The position numbers and the translations under genes were made by a program. From positions 806,001 through 870,000 of the forward strand of contig NZ_CP025120.1 of NCBI RefSeq assembly GCF_002838765.1: 64,000 bases of DNA, in the 5' to 3' direction. Source of the stretch: Kangiella profundi. GTDB taxonomy: Bacteria; Pseudomonadota; Gammaproteobacteria; Enterobacterales; Kangiellaceae. Positions 18,617 to 27,306 of this stretch are shown here, piece by piece. The first letter of the stretch is position 1; the number at the start of each line of letters is the position of its first letter. Under the pieces are notes generated by a model. The model ran no database searches. It saw only the letters and a program-made list of their open reading frames with translations, and was not told where the DNA came from.

Positions 18617-19823
18617 ATCTTTAATACAATGCGCTTCTAACTGGAAGCGTCCGAATCTGACTCAGTCTCCAGAGCTGTTCCAGCAGGTAGCAAAATTATT
18701 GAAGGAGATTGAGACGGGTGGTGACTTGGCGATTGATAACCTCAGTAAACGATTTGATGGTTATCAACCTCGTAAGATTATTCTTAAACCTTATCGTGAA
18801 TACGAGCTTGAACCACTACTATTACACTCGATAGAGCAGGCGGCGCAACGTATTGAAGCTTTTTGTCAGCTACAAAAAAACTCATTACAACCCCAGCAAA
18901 TTGAAGAAAAAGGTGGTGTGTTCGGTTTTCAGTATGGTCCGATAGAAGCGATTGGAGCCTATATCCCCGGCGGTCGCTTTCCGCTGATATCCACCGCTTT
19001 GATGACGTTAATTCCAGCTCGAATTGCTGGTTGCGAACGCCGTGTAGCCTGTTCGCCATCGGTGCACCCTGCCATTTTAGCCGCTGCGTCTTTGGCTGGA
19101 GCGACAGAGTTCTGGCAAATTGGCGGTGCCCAGGCGGTGGCAGCAATGGCTTATGGTTATCAAACGATGTTACCGGTGCAGATGGTGGTGGGGCCTGGTA
19201 ATCAGTATGTGAATGTGGCAAAGCAACTGTTGCAGAGTCGAATCAAAATTGACGTTGCCGCTGGCCCTAGTGAGCTGCTTATTCTGGCTAATGGGCAGGC
19301 TAACCAAGAGTGGCTGATTGCAGATATGGCCGCGCAGGCTGAGCATGATCCGCAGGCACAAAGCGTTCTGGTTAGCGATGATGTGGAATTTCTACAAGCT
19401 ATTGAGCAGCAGCTGCTAGCTGATGATGAATTGAATAAGCTTCTAAAGCACGAGCAGATTGTGTTATTGCAAGCAACCGACAGTGAAGCCATGATCCGTT
19501 TCAGCAATCGCTATGCGCCTGAACACTTATTGTTAGCGGATGATCGTATAGAGTCATCGCAATTAAAACATTATGGCTCACTGTTTATTGGACAAAACAG
19601 TGCTGTAGCTTTCGGGGATTATTGCGCAGGCCCAAACCACACGCTACCCACAATGGGCAGTGCAAACCGCTCCAGTGGCTTATGTGTGCAGAGCTTCATG
19701 AATATTCAGTCCTACCAGAAAATTTCAGATCAGGGGCGTTTGCAATTGGCTGAGATTGGTCGCCCGCTGGCTGAAGCGGAGCAATTGGTTTGGCATGAAC
19801 GCAGTATGCAGGTAAGATCCTAA
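18606..19823 (+). CDS. hisD: Histidinol dehydrogenase HisD
   Basis: 405 aa, slightly short for the family (about 430). The last two oxidations, histidinol to histidine with NAD. Seen: Y-I-P-G-G-R-F-P in the N-half, GPGNQYVNVAKQ, AAGPSELLILAN, QAEHDPQAQSVLV, APEHLLLAD and GDYCAGPNHTLPT. The N-terminus is shortened. hisD is last in this operon, whereas in enterobacteria it is second after hisG. No terminator is visible before ispF. Confidence 0.95.
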   Translation: MADKSLIQCASNWKRPNLTQSPELFQQVAKLLKEIETGGDLAIDNLSKRFDGYQPRKIILKPYREYELEPLLLHSIEQAAQRIEAFCQLQKNSLQPQQIEEKGGVFGFQYGPIEAIGAYIPGGRFPLISTALMTLIPARIAGCERRVACSPSVHPAILAAASLAGATEFWQIGGAQAVAAMAYGYQTMLPVQMVVGPGNQYVNVAKQLLQSRIKIDVAAGPSELLILANGQANQEWLIADMAAQAEHDPQAQSVLVSDDVEFLQAIEQQLLADDELNKLLKHEQIVLLQATDSEAMIRFSNRYAPEHLLLADDRIESSQLKHYGSLFIGQNSAVAFGDYCAGPNHTLPTMGSANRSSGLCVQSFMNIQSYQKISDQGRLQLAEIGRPLAEAEQLVWHERSMQVRS

Positions 19824-19860
19824 CAACTAATTTTCATTAAGCGCAATTGTTGGGATGGTT

Positions 19861-20349
19861 ATGTTTCGAATTGGTCATGGTTATGACGTTCATAAATTTG
19901 GTGGTGACAGCCCATTAATATTGGGCGGCGTTGAGTTTCCGGGTGAGCAGGGTTTGCTTGCTCATTCGGACGGTGATGTTGTATTACACGCTGTCTGTGA
20001 TGCCCTGTTGGGTGCAATTGCTAAAGGTGATATTGGCCATCATTTTCCAGATACCGATGAAAAATTCGCCGGAGCCGACAGTCGTGGATTATTAGTTGCT
20101 GTCATGCAGCAGGTCCATGACGAAGGTTACGAGTTAGGAAATCTGGATGTCACTATTGTGGCGCAAGCACCGAAAATGGCTTCAAAAATTCCTGATATGC
20201 GTCAGGTTATTGCAGATGTCTGCAAAGTCGAGTTAAACCAGGTCAACGTGAAAGCCACCACCACCGAGAAGCTTGGCTTTATCGGGCGCAAAGAAGGCAT
20301 TGCGGTTCATTCTGTGTGCTTGCTGCAATCTAAAAGCAGTGCAGCTTAA
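19861..20349 (+). CDS. ispF: 2-C-methyl-D-erythritol 2,4-cyclodiphosphate synthase IspF
   Basis: 162 aa from ATG 19861 (behind GGGAT), which begins [15 protein letters not shown] as in the family; an ATG two codons earlier is too close to the ribosome-binding site. Metal ligands D-V-H near the N-terminus and [31 protein letters not shown] are present. Cyclises CDP-ME-2P to MEcPP in the isoprenoid pathway, one step after IspE and two after IspD. Separated from ispD by the his operon but still linked. Confidence 0.95.
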   Translation: MFRIGHGYDVHKFGGDSPLILGGVEFPGEQGLLAHSDGDVVLHAVCDALLGAIAKGDIGHHFPDTDEKFAGADSRGLLVAVMQQVHDEGYELGNLDVTIVAQAPKMASKIPDMRQVIADVCKVELNQVNVKATTTEKLGFIGRKEGIAVHSVCLLQSKSSAA

Positions 20350-20350
20350 G

Positions 20351-21415
20351 ATGGAAATCAAATTATACGACTGGCCTCGAGCCTATGGCGCTCCTTTAGC
20401 CTCAGCGACTTTTCGTCAACAGCTTAGTGATTTTTGTGTCGACGAAGAGCTTCGTTTCGAACCTTCAGGAGAGGGCGCTCACCATTTACTGCTCATCGAA
20501 AAGCGCAATATCAATACTGATATCGTGTGTCATAAATTACGTCGTTTTGCTGAGGTTAATCCAACCGATATTGGCTATGCCGGGAAAAAAGATCGCTTCG
20601 CGATTGCCAGACAATGGTTCAGTGTTCAATTGCCATTGTTGAAAGAGATTGACTGGACTGAGTTTAATGATGATGAAGTGACAGTTCTGAAAATGACCCG
20701 TCACGATAAAAAGTTACGCATTGGCGCGGTCAAACAGAATCACTTCAAAATAACGCTTCGTGTTATTAGCTTTAAAGAAGGATCGGATAAGAATTCGCTT
20801 GAGCAGCGAATAGCCCAGATCCAGCAACATGGCTTCGCCAACTATTATGGTGAGCAGCGCTTTGGGCGGAATGGCGATAACTTAGCGCGTGGCGTCGATT
20901 TATTATTGGCCAACAAAAAGCTCAAGAATCGAAACCTTCAAGGCTTGCTCTTTTCTGCGGTTCGTTCCTTCCTGTTTAATGAGGTTGTTGCTAAACGTAT
21001 TGAAGCAGGACAATTTACTGAGCTGCTGGATGGTGATTATGTCCAGCTTGATGGTTCCGAAAGTGGCTTTACTGTTCAGGATTTATCGCAGGAGTTACCT
21101 CGCTTCACCGCAAAGGATATTCATCCTACAGCGCCAATGCCAGGACGTGGTCGTTCGCAAGTTCTGGCGCAGGCAGCAGAATTTGAGAATGAAGTTTTGG
21201 AGCCGTTTCAGCCGATCATTGATGCACTGGAACGGAAAGGTCTCAATGGTGAGCGACGAGCAATTCGTGTATTCCCTCAAAATGTCATCTTGCAATGGCA
21301 AAATGAGAATACCCTGGAACTTTCTTTCAGTCTGCCGAAAGGGGCATTTGCCACCAGTCTGTTGCGGGAATTATTTGAACTGAACATTGATAAACCAGAC
21401 ACTTTTAACGATTAA
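20351..21415 (+). CDS. truD: tRNA pseudouridine(13) synthase TruD
   Basis: 354 aa from ATG 20351, 1 bp after the ispF stop; the frame is open further upstream inside ispF, but no family residues are there. The catalytic Asp is D81 in the GYAGKKDRFA motif. NYYGEQRFGR and the C-terminal LPKGAFATSLLRE motif are also typical. Modifies U13 of tRNA-Glu and related tRNAs. Order ispF-truD-surE-pcm is conserved among Gammaproteobacteria. Confidence 0.94.
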   Translation: MEIKLYDWPRAYGAPLASATFRQQLSDFCVDEELRFEPSGEGAHHLLLIEKRNINTDIVCHKLRRFAEVNPTDIGYAGKKDRFAIARQWFSVQLPLLKEIDWTEFNDDEVTVLKMTRHDKKLRIGAVKQNHFKITLRVISFKEGSDKNSLEQRIAQIQQHGFANYYGEQRFGRNGDNLARGVDLLLANKKLKNRNLQGLLFSAVRSFLFNEVVAKRIEAGQFTELLDGDYVQLDGSESGFTVQDLSQELPRFTAKDIHPTAPMPGRGRSQVLAQAAEFENEVLEPFQPIIDALERKGLNGERRAIRVFPQNVILQWQNENTLELSFSLPKGAFATSLLRELFELNIDKPDTFND

Positions 21416-21427
21416 ACAAAGAATGTT

Positions 21428-22198
21428 ATGAAAATATTGCTGAGTAATGATGACGGCTTTTTTGCGCCGGGAATTAATGCCTTATACGACCATTTGCAGC
21501 GTATTGCGCAGGTTACTGTGGTTGCGCCTGACCGCAATCGCAGTGGGGCCAGTAACTCACTGACGCTGGATCATCCTATTCGCGCATGGCAAACCGAGCG
21601 TGGTTTTTATGCGGTAACCGGAACTCCAACTGACTGCGTGCACTTGGGTACTCACCATCTAATGGGCGCGGCGCCGGATATGGTAGTTGCTGGGATTAAT
21701 ACCGGGGCTAATCTGGGCGATGATACCCTTTATTCCGGCACGGTTGCTGCTGCGATGGAGGGCCGAGCTCTTGGCTATACGGCAGTTGCCGTGTCACTGG
21801 TGGGACACAATTGCCAGCATTATGATACAGCTGCCAGAGTTGCCGTCGAAATAATTGAGGGTTTAATAGAGCATCCTCTGGGTAAGGATCGGGTGCTGAA
21901 TATCAATGTTCCAGACCTGCCATACAACGAATTGAAAGGAATTAAGTTAACGCGCTTGGGAAATCGTCACCGTGCTGATACTATTATTCCGGATAAGGAT
22001 CCAAAAGGTCGCCAGGTCTATTGGCTTGGCCCTTTACCCAGCGGGCAAGATATTGGGGAAGGAACGGATTTTCATGCGGTTGAACATGGTTACGTTTCGA
22101 TAACGCCTGTGAATGTGGATCTGACTGCGTATAACAGCTTTGATGAAGTGGAAGATTTTCTGGAGGCCTTTGACTCGCCTTTAACCACGAGCAAGTAA
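21428..22198 (+). CDS. surE: 5'/3'-nucleotidase SurE
   Basis: 256 aa. The N-terminal metal-binding motif is [11 protein letters not shown]. Also seen: [48 protein letters not shown]. Survival protein that dephosphorylates nucleoside monophosphates. It starts 12 bp after truD. Confidence 0.95.
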   Translation: MKILLSNDDGFFAPGINALYDHLQRIAQVTVVAPDRNRSGASNSLTLDHPIRAWQTERGFYAVTGTPTDCVHLGTHHLMGAAPDMVVAGINTGANLGDDTLYSGTVAAAMEGRALGYTAVAVSLVGHNCQHYDTAARVAVEIIEGLIEHPLGKDRVLNINVPDLPYNELKGIKLTRLGNRHRADTIIPDKDPKGRQVYWLGPLPSGQDIGEGTDFHAVEHGYVSITPVNVDLTAYNSFDEVEDFLEAFDSPLTTSK

Positions 22199-22268
22199 TC
22201 ATTTTAAAAGCTGGCGCGGAAACATAACTATTTTAGTAATAACAACAACATAGAACAGACAGACAACT

Positions 22269-22937
22269 ATGAATGCAGCTCATTTTTCTGGCATAGGAAT
22301 GACTTCAGCAAGAACGCGTGGCCGCCTGGTACAGCGTTTAATAGCCGAAGGCATTAGCAACCAGCAGGTTTTGAAAGCCATTGAAGACACGCCTCGTCAC
22401 GTATTTATTGATGAGGGCTTATCCCACCGAGCCTATGAAGACACCGCGCTGCCAATTGGCATGGGGCAGACCATTTCTCAGCCTTATATTGTCGCTCGCA
22501 TGACGCAGGCTTTGCTTGAATCGGGCTCGATGAATAAAGTTCTGGAAATTGGCACTGGTTGTGGTTATCAAACGGCCATTTTGTCTAAACTCTGCAAAAC
22601 CGTATTTACTGTCGAGCGTATTCGCGCACTTCATATGCAGGCTAGAAAAACACTGGGCCAGTTGGGTATTCATAATGTTCAGTACCTTTTTGCCGATGGC
22701 TTCAATGGCTGGATGCAGAATGCTCCTTTCGATGCCATTATTGTTACCGCGGCTCCGGCTCAAATTCCTGAAAAATTGTTGGCACAACTGGCTGACGGTG
22801 GCCGCATGATTATTCCGGTGGGTCAGACTGAGACCGCACAGGAGCTGATTCTGGTGGAGCGTCAGGGCGATGAGTTCAAACAAACCGTGATTGAGAAAGT
22901 TAAATTTGTACCATTAGTTAGTGGCGTTGCTCGATGA
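22269..22937 (+). CDS. pcm: Protein-L-isoaspartate O-methyltransferase Pcm
   Basis: 222 aa. SAM-dependent repair of isoaspartyl residues. Seen: ALPIGMGQTISQPYIVARMTQ and the SAM motif VLEIGTGCGYQTAILS, plus PEKLLAQLADGGRMIIPVG. Start ATG 22269 has only a weak ribosome-binding site. A start at 22302 (M-T-S-A-R-T-R-G-R) is the alternative. The end overlaps yqaA by 4 bp. Confidence 0.94.
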   Translation: MNAAHFSGIGMTSARTRGRLVQRLIAEGISNQQVLKAIEDTPRHVFIDEGLSHRAYEDTALPIGMGQTISQPYIVARMTQALLESGSMNKVLEIGTGCGYQTAILSKLCKTVFTVERIRALHMQARKTLGQLGIHNVQYLFADGFNGWMQNAPFDAIIVTAAPAQIPEKLLAQLADGGRMIIPVGQTETAQELILVERQGDEFKQTVIEKVKFVPLVSGVAR

Positions 22938-23518
22938 ATATTTTTACCAAGATGTACGACGCCTGTATGCGTTGGGCTCGTCATAAATACGCGGTTTATA
23001 TTTTAGGTTTCATCAGTTTTATTGAATCTATCTTTTTTCCAATTCCTACAGCGGCAATGTTGGCGCCTATGGCCTTATCTACGCCGCATCGTGCTTTAAG
23101 TCTGGCTGGATTATCAACAGTAACTTCTGTACTAGGCGGCATAGTCGGGTATTTAATTGGGGCGTTAGCGTTTGAATCCTGGGTATTGCCGGCCATAGAA
23201 GAGTTTGGCTATCTACCGACTTATGAAAAAGCGGTAGTCTGGTTTGCCGACTTTGGCGTCTGGGTGGTCCTGATCGCAGGATTTTCTCCGGTGCCCTATA
23301 AAATCTTTACCCTGACCGCTGGTGCGCTCAGTATGGCTTTCCTGCCTTTTGTGTTGGCCTCTATCATTGCCCGAGCGGCACAATTTTACTTAATTGGTGG
23401 ATTAGTGAAGTGGGGCGGGGAACCAATGCGGCATAAATTGCGTCAATATGTAGACTGGATTGGCTGGGGGTTCTTAATCCTTGCGGTCATAGCATACATT
23501 ATCTATAAGTACGTGTAG
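22934..23518 (+). CDS. yqaA: YqaA family membrane protein (DedA/SNARE-associated-like)
   Basis: 194 aa with about four hydrophobic segments. Carries the family motifs FIESIFFPIPTAAMLAPM, VVLIAGFSPVPYKIFTLTAGAL and ARAAQFYLIGGLVKWGG. Inner membrane. DedA-like proteins are implicated in lipid scrambling or envelope homeostasis, but YqaA itself is uncharacterised. ATGA overlap with pcm indicates translational coupling. Confidence 0.85.
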   Translation: MNIFTKMYDACMRWARHKYAVYILGFISFIESIFFPIPTAAMLAPMALSTPHRALSLAGLSTVTSVLGGIVGYLIGALAFESWVLPAIEEFGYLPTYEKAVVWFADFGVWVVLIAGFSPVPYKIFTLTAGALSMAFLPFVLASIIARAAQFYLIGGLVKWGGEPMRHKLRQYVDWIGWGFLILAVIAYIIYKYV

Positions 23519-23520
23519 CT

Positions 23521-23553
23521 TGTCATTGCGAGCGTAGCGTGGCAATCTCGTGA
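23521..23553. repeat. TTGCGAGCG...GGCAATCTC dispersed-repeat fragment
   Basis: The intergenic stretch between yqaA and nlpD begins TGTCATTGCGAGCGTAGCG followed by TGGCAATCTC. I recall closely similar sequences as dispersed repeats in many unrelated bacterial genomes. ATTGC and GCAAT form the ends of a small imperfect hairpin. One copy only in this window. Confidence 0.5.
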
Positions 23554-23608
23554 CTGAGTACATCGAACATAAATAACTAATTGTAAAGCAAGGATTTTCA
23601 ACGAAGGC

Positions 23609-24613
23609 ATGCGACAGGAAACCAAAGAGATACTAAAGCGTTCAGCGATTCGCTCCCTATGGATTGTCGCTATTGTCTTTGTGGTTTTTTGGTTACAGGG
23701 TTGCGGTAATGAACGTCTGGCGCCGGTAGAAGAAAGAGAAGCCAATAACCATAAGGCGCAGCTCCACAGTTTCTACCCTCCCTCAGAAGTTGATAACAGT
23801 CAGCAATACTACTACGTTCGCCCTGGAGACACCTTATACTCCATCGCCTTTCGTTATGGTCTTGATTACAACATTTTGGCTCAGGCCAATGATATCGACA
23901 GCAACTACACCATTCATGCGGGCCAACGCCTGAACTTGCAAAGAGCACGTGATATTACCCCTGCGGAAGACTATGAAGTGGCTGGCACAGAGCCGCCAGG
24001 CTCGGAGTTATCAACGGATGCATCGCGTCGCACGCCAGTCTCGGTTGCCAGAAGACCGGTTGCTGAAGTGCCTAGAACCCCAACTACCAATCAAACTGCA
24101 TCTAGAACGCAACCAAGCACTCAGCCAACGCAGCCTGTGGTGCGGCAGGAACCTAAAAAAGAACCAAAGAAGGAACCTATTGGCACCACCAATACTAGCG
24201 GTGGCAGCAAGGAGCCAATCGCCTATACACCTAACTCACCGGTCAAATACTGGATGTGGCCGACCATGGGCCAAATCCTACAAGGCTTCTCAGGCGCAAG
24301 TAAAAGTTCCAAAGGCATCGATATAGCCGGTAATTTGGGCGATCCGGTAAGAGCTGCCGCCGCAGGGCGAGTAGTCTACGCAGGCCGAGGTCTACGTGGT
24401 TACGGCAACCTCGTCATAGTCAAACACAACAACGACTTCATTAGCGCCTACGCCCACAATCGAATCCTGTTGGTCAAAGAAAACGAAATCATCAAAGCCG
24501 GCCAGAAAATCGCCGAAGTCGGTAACACCGACAGTGAAGTCCCTAAACTTCACTTTGAAATACGCTTCAAAGGCAAGCCCGTTGACCCAATGCGTTATTT
24601 GCCGAAGCGGTAG
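23609..24613 (+). CDS. nlpD: Murein hydrolase activator NlpD (LysM + degenerate LytM lipoprotein)
   Basis: 334 aa. A membrane segment ends in the lipobox L-Q-G-C (C32), making it an outer-membrane lipoprotein. LysM domain at about 67-112 (YYYVRPGDTLYSIAFRYGL). A Thr/Pro/Gln/Lys-rich linker follows. LytM/M23 domain at about 215-334. The zinc ligands are lost: the first motif reads SKGIDIAG rather than HxGID, and the last reads KLHFEI rather than HLHFEI. Like E. coli NlpD it should therefore activate an amidase (AmiC type) rather than cut peptidoglycan. rpoS, normally next, is not present. Confidence 0.93.
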   Translation: MRQETKEILKRSAIRSLWIVAIVFVVFWLQGCGNERLAPVEEREANNHKAQLHSFYPPSEVDNSQQYYYVRPGDTLYSIAFRYGLDYNILAQANDIDSNYTIHAGQRLNLQRARDITPAEDYEVAGTEPPGSELSTDASRRTPVSVARRPVAEVPRTPTTNQTASRTQPSTQPTQPVVRQEPKKEPKKEPIGTTNTSGGSKEPIAYTPNSPVKYWMWPTMGQILQGFSGASKSSKGIDIAGNLGDPVRAAAAGRVVYAGRGLRGYGNLVIVKHNNDFISAYAHNRILLVKENEIIKAGQKIAEVGNTDSEVPKLHFEIRFKGKPVDPMRYLPKR

Positions 24614-24624
24614 AAGGAATAGTG

Positions 24625-25014
24625 ATGCTCAGAATATTTTCAATTTTATTAATTCTCTATTTTTCATCTCAAAGCTCTTTTGCTGAGGAAAATGACTTTA
24701 ATCCTATTGTGGAACAGGATGGTAAATGGGTTATTGTATATATTCCAAATCACTACCAAGATGAAAAACTTCATTATGTACATCTAACTCTTAATGATAA
24801 CGATGGTGAGCGTCTTCTTGTAGCTCAATTGCATACCTCAGAGGCAGTCGACTACGTTGCTGAGCCTGAGCTATATTCTATGGTGGTCTTTCTTGCTCCT
24901 GACAAGTCTAAACTTAAACATGTCAACCTTTCCATATCCTATAAGCAGGTAGTCGAAGGTGGGTTTATGGGGTGCGAAACCACAAAAGAAATTAATTTGT
25001 TAGATATTCTTTAA
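24625..25014 (+). CDS. Small exported protein of unknown function
   Basis: 129 aa from ATG 24625 (GAAGGA upstream); a GTG one codon earlier is possible. Residues ~1-20 are a signal peptide (M-L-R-I-F-S-I-L-L-I-L-Y-F) with cleavage near SSFA-EE. The mature part is acidic with probable beta-strands, one Cys near the C-terminus, and no motif I recognise. It sits where rpoS is found in relatives, 11 bp after nlpD, so it may be co-transcribed with it. Confidence 0.6.
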   Translation: MLRIFSILLILYFSSQSSFAEENDFNPIVEQDGKWVIVYIPNHYQDEKLHYVHLTLNDNDGERLLVAQLHTSEAVDYVAEPELYSMVVFLAPDKSKLKHVNLSISYKQVVEGGFMGCETTKEINLLDIL

Positions 25015-25076
25015 AGTAGAATTATCGCAAGTTCTATTGTGTGCCAAGTCTATGAACCGGCCTCGTTACGACATTA

Positions 25077-25889
25077 TTAGATTTTCGGTTTCTCTATCCG
25101 GTCAATTAAATCTAAAATTTCTTTTATGACCATGTCTGGTTCATCACGTTGAGGAAAGTGATAACTTTTATCGGTCAGTACAGCTTTTCCCTGAGGAAAG
25201 GACTCAGCCCATTCTTGGTGTAATTGTCCCCATTTTTCTCGAGCTTCATCAGTGAAAAATAACAGTGGCGGCTCATCGTAAGTTTTAATTGAAGCAATGA
25301 CAGTAACCGGTATGTCCGGAATTTGAGGATAGTCTGGCAAAGGTCGTTTAGCCCAAAAGTCTAAGTATTGATTGGACATTCCATGTTTCATGTCATCAAG
25401 TTTCACTTGGGCAATTTCTCTTTCTGCAAGCTCAAGATCGATACTTCGCATGATATCAACATCATGTTCCGAAGCCGGTTCAATAAGCATTAATGCGGAG
25501 ACTCTTTCCGGGTATTTTGCGGCAAATACACGAGCTATATATGCCCCATAAGAATGGGCGACATAAACAACCTTGTCATCAATATTTAACGCATTGAGCA
25601 AAGCTAACGCTTCTGCTGCGTACTCTTCAGAGCTGTAGTTCTTTTGGATAGGTGATGAGTTGCCATTACCTAATCTGGAGTAACGAAGCACTTTTGCGTG
25701 TTTTGTCAAACTGGAATAAATGGGATCCCAGTCATCAAGCCCAGCGGACCCTCCCGCTTCTAATAGGATGGTATAGGTGCCTGTACCTGACAGCTGATAC
25801 TCCATATCGTATCCCGATATATTAACGGTTTTGTTAGATAAAGCGGGAAAGGCAATAAGTACTGAGAATATAGCTATTATAAACTTCAA
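25077..25889 (-). CDS. Exported alpha/beta hydrolase
   Basis: About 270 aa. The core has the GXSXG-like nucleophile elbow V-A-H-S-Y-G-A, an oxyanion-type GGSAGLDDWDPI segment, and a C-terminal SYHFPQRDEP that probably carries the catalytic His. I chose the TTG start at 25889 because it gives a signal peptide directly (L-K-F-I-I-A-I-F-S-V-L-I-A-F-P-A-L-S) with AAAGG 8 bp upstream. The frame is open to an ATG at 25988, which would bury this segment behind 33 residues. Substrate unknown; esterase, lipase or haloalkane-type activity cannot be separated by eye. Divergent from the DJ-1 gene. Confidence 0.75.
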   Translation of the reverse strand: MKFIIAIFSVLIAFPALSNKTVNISGYDMEYQLSGTGTYTILLEAGGSAGLDDWDPIYSSLTKHAKVLRYSRLGNGNSSPIQKNYSSEEYAAEALALLNALNIDDKVVYVAHSYGAYIARVFAAKYPERVSALMLIEPASEHDVDIMRSIDLELAEREIAQVKLDDMKHGMSNQYLDFWAKRPLPDYPQIPDIPVTVIASIKTYDEPPLLFFTDEAREKWGQLHQEWAESFPQGKAVLTDKSYHFPQRDEPDMVIKEILDLIDRIEKPKI

Positions 25890-26073
25890 GTGTGCAACCT
25901 TTTGAGTAGTGAAACGAAGTAATAGATGGGAGACTATCTCTTTTAAAGTGCCATTTAAGCGCTTTAACCTTTCAAGGTGAATATTCAACTTGTGTAAAAG
26001 TGGCAGTCAGATTTTTACTGTTAATGTATTCCTTACATTTGACAATCATTTGATATTCTAATTGTTACCCTTG

Positions 26074-26092
26074 CTCCTGTCATAACAGGAGG
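26074..26092 (+). promoter_or_regulatory. Hairpin masking the Shine-Dalgarno of the DJ-1 gene
   Basis: CTCCTGT (26074-26080) and ACAGGAG (26085-26091) are exact complements around the loop CATA. The 3' arm contains AGGAGG (26087-26092), the ideal ribosome-binding site 7 bp before the ATG at 26100. Ribosome access would require melting the stem. There is no T-run, so it is not a terminator. Confidence 0.55.
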
Positions 26093-26099
26093 ATTAGTA

Positions 26100-27227
26100 A
26101 TGAACATGAAAAAATCGTTTTTTTATAGCTGTTGGCTCTTAGCATTAATGTTGTTAGGGATTAGTAGCAGTGTATTTTCTAGCAACCATGAGACAAAGCG
26201 GGTACTGATCGTAGTTAGCAGTCATGGCCTCAATAATGGTCAAGAACAGCCAGGATTTGAGTTTGATGAGTTGTCCAAAGCTTACTTTGAGTTTGTTAAT
26301 GCTGGTATTGCTGTTGATATTGCCAGCCCGAAAGGAGGTTCAGTAGAGGCAGACAAGTACAACCCTGAAGAAAGTTACAATAAGCGTTTCCTGGAAGATA
26401 ATGAGGCTATGATAAAGCTTAATAACAGTCTTCCAATCGCTGATATAACCAGCGATGAATACGAGGGAATTTTTATTGTTGGGGGTAAAGGGGCCATGTT
26501 TGATTTCCACAATAACAAGGCGTTGCAGAGTTCCATCGCAGATATTTATCAAAGCGGCGGAGTGGTTGCCGCTGTGTGTCATGGCCCGGCAGCACTGGTC
26601 AATGTCACTCTTGATAACGGTGATTATCTTGTGGATGGCAAGGCGGTAAATGGCTTTACCAACACCGAGGAGAAACTGTTTGGGAAAAAATGGGCGGCTC
26701 AATTTGAGTTTATGTTAGAAAATAGACTTCAAGAGCGTGGTGGGAAATTTGAAAGTAGCCCTATGATGTTGAGTCATGTTGCGATTGATGGACGATTGAT
26801 TACCGGTCAAAATCCAACATCTACAGTTGATACTGCACGTGCAATGATTAAGGCGATGGGGGCTAAGCCTGGTCCTCTGGAAGACTATCAAGATGATAAA
26901 ACATTGGGTTTGGTCGCAGATATTCTTAAGAATGCTGATTCTGGTGTGAAAAAATACCGTGCTAATGAGTCAGAGTACAAAACTGAGTTAATCGGTATGT
27001 ATGGCTATTACAACTTAATGGTTGCTGAAACTGATGAGTCCATCCAACAATCATTAACTTTGATGAAGCTGGCACAGGAGAAGATGAAGCACCCGCAACT
27101 TGGTCTGGCCATTGCTCAGGCTCATCAAAAGTTAAACAATGTTGAACAGGCGAAATTGGTATTGAAGCAAATGGTTAAGCTCCATCCTGATTTGGAGGAA
27201 GCCAAAGCCATGTTAGAGTCTCTGTAA
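26100..27227 (+). CDS. Exported DJ-1/PfpI-family protein with C-terminal helical extension
   Basis: 375 aa. Signal peptide about 1-28. DJ-1/PfpI (Hsp31-like) domain about 32-255: acidic E54, nucleophile elbow A-A-V-C-H-G-P-A-A with C160 and H161, and FIVGGKGAMFDF. Family members are glyoxalases, deglycases, chaperones or proteases. A C-terminal region (~270-375) looks like TPR helices (HPQLGLAIAQAHQKLNNVEQAKLVLKQM). Periplasmic location and the TPR-like tail are unusual for this mostly cytosolic family. Strong AGGAGG site, but masked by a hairpin. A two-component pair follows. Confidence 0.8.
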   Translation: MNMKKSFFYSCWLLALMLLGISSSVFSSNHETKRVLIVVSSHGLNNGQEQPGFEFDELSKAYFEFVNAGIAVDIASPKGGSVEADKYNPEESYNKRFLEDNEAMIKLNNSLPIADITSDEYEGIFIVGGKGAMFDFHNNKALQSSIADIYQSGGVVAAVCHGPAALVNVTLDNGDYLVDGKAVNGFTNTEEKLFGKKWAAQFEFMLENRLQERGGKFESSPMMLSHVAIDGRLITGQNPTSTVDTARAMIKAMGAKPGPLEDYQDDKTLGLVADILKNADSGVKKYRANESEYKTELIGMYGYYNLMVAETDESIQQSLTLMKLAQEKMKHPQLGLAIAQAHQKLNNVEQAKLVLKQMVKLHPDLEEAKAMLESL

Positions 27228-27259
27228 CTGTTGCTTATATACTATAAATTGTATGACGT

Positions 27260-27287
27260 AGTCGCTCCAATAAATTTTGGGGTGACT
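27260..27287 (+). terminator. Possible hairpin terminator between the DJ-1 gene and the response regulator
   Basis: AGTCGCTCCA (27260-27269) pairs with TGGGGTGACT (27278-27287), ten pairs including two G-U. The T-tract is very weak (GTTAAAA), so termination is uncertain. It could instead be a processing or attenuation hairpin in one transcript. Confidence 0.35.
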
Positions 27288-27306
27288 GTTAAAAATTGGG
27301 TACCCG

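Noticed and set aside
20889..21383. 164-codon plus-strand open frame inside truD
   Set aside because: Alternative frame of truD, with Cys/Phe/Arg-rich composition typical of a shadow frame.
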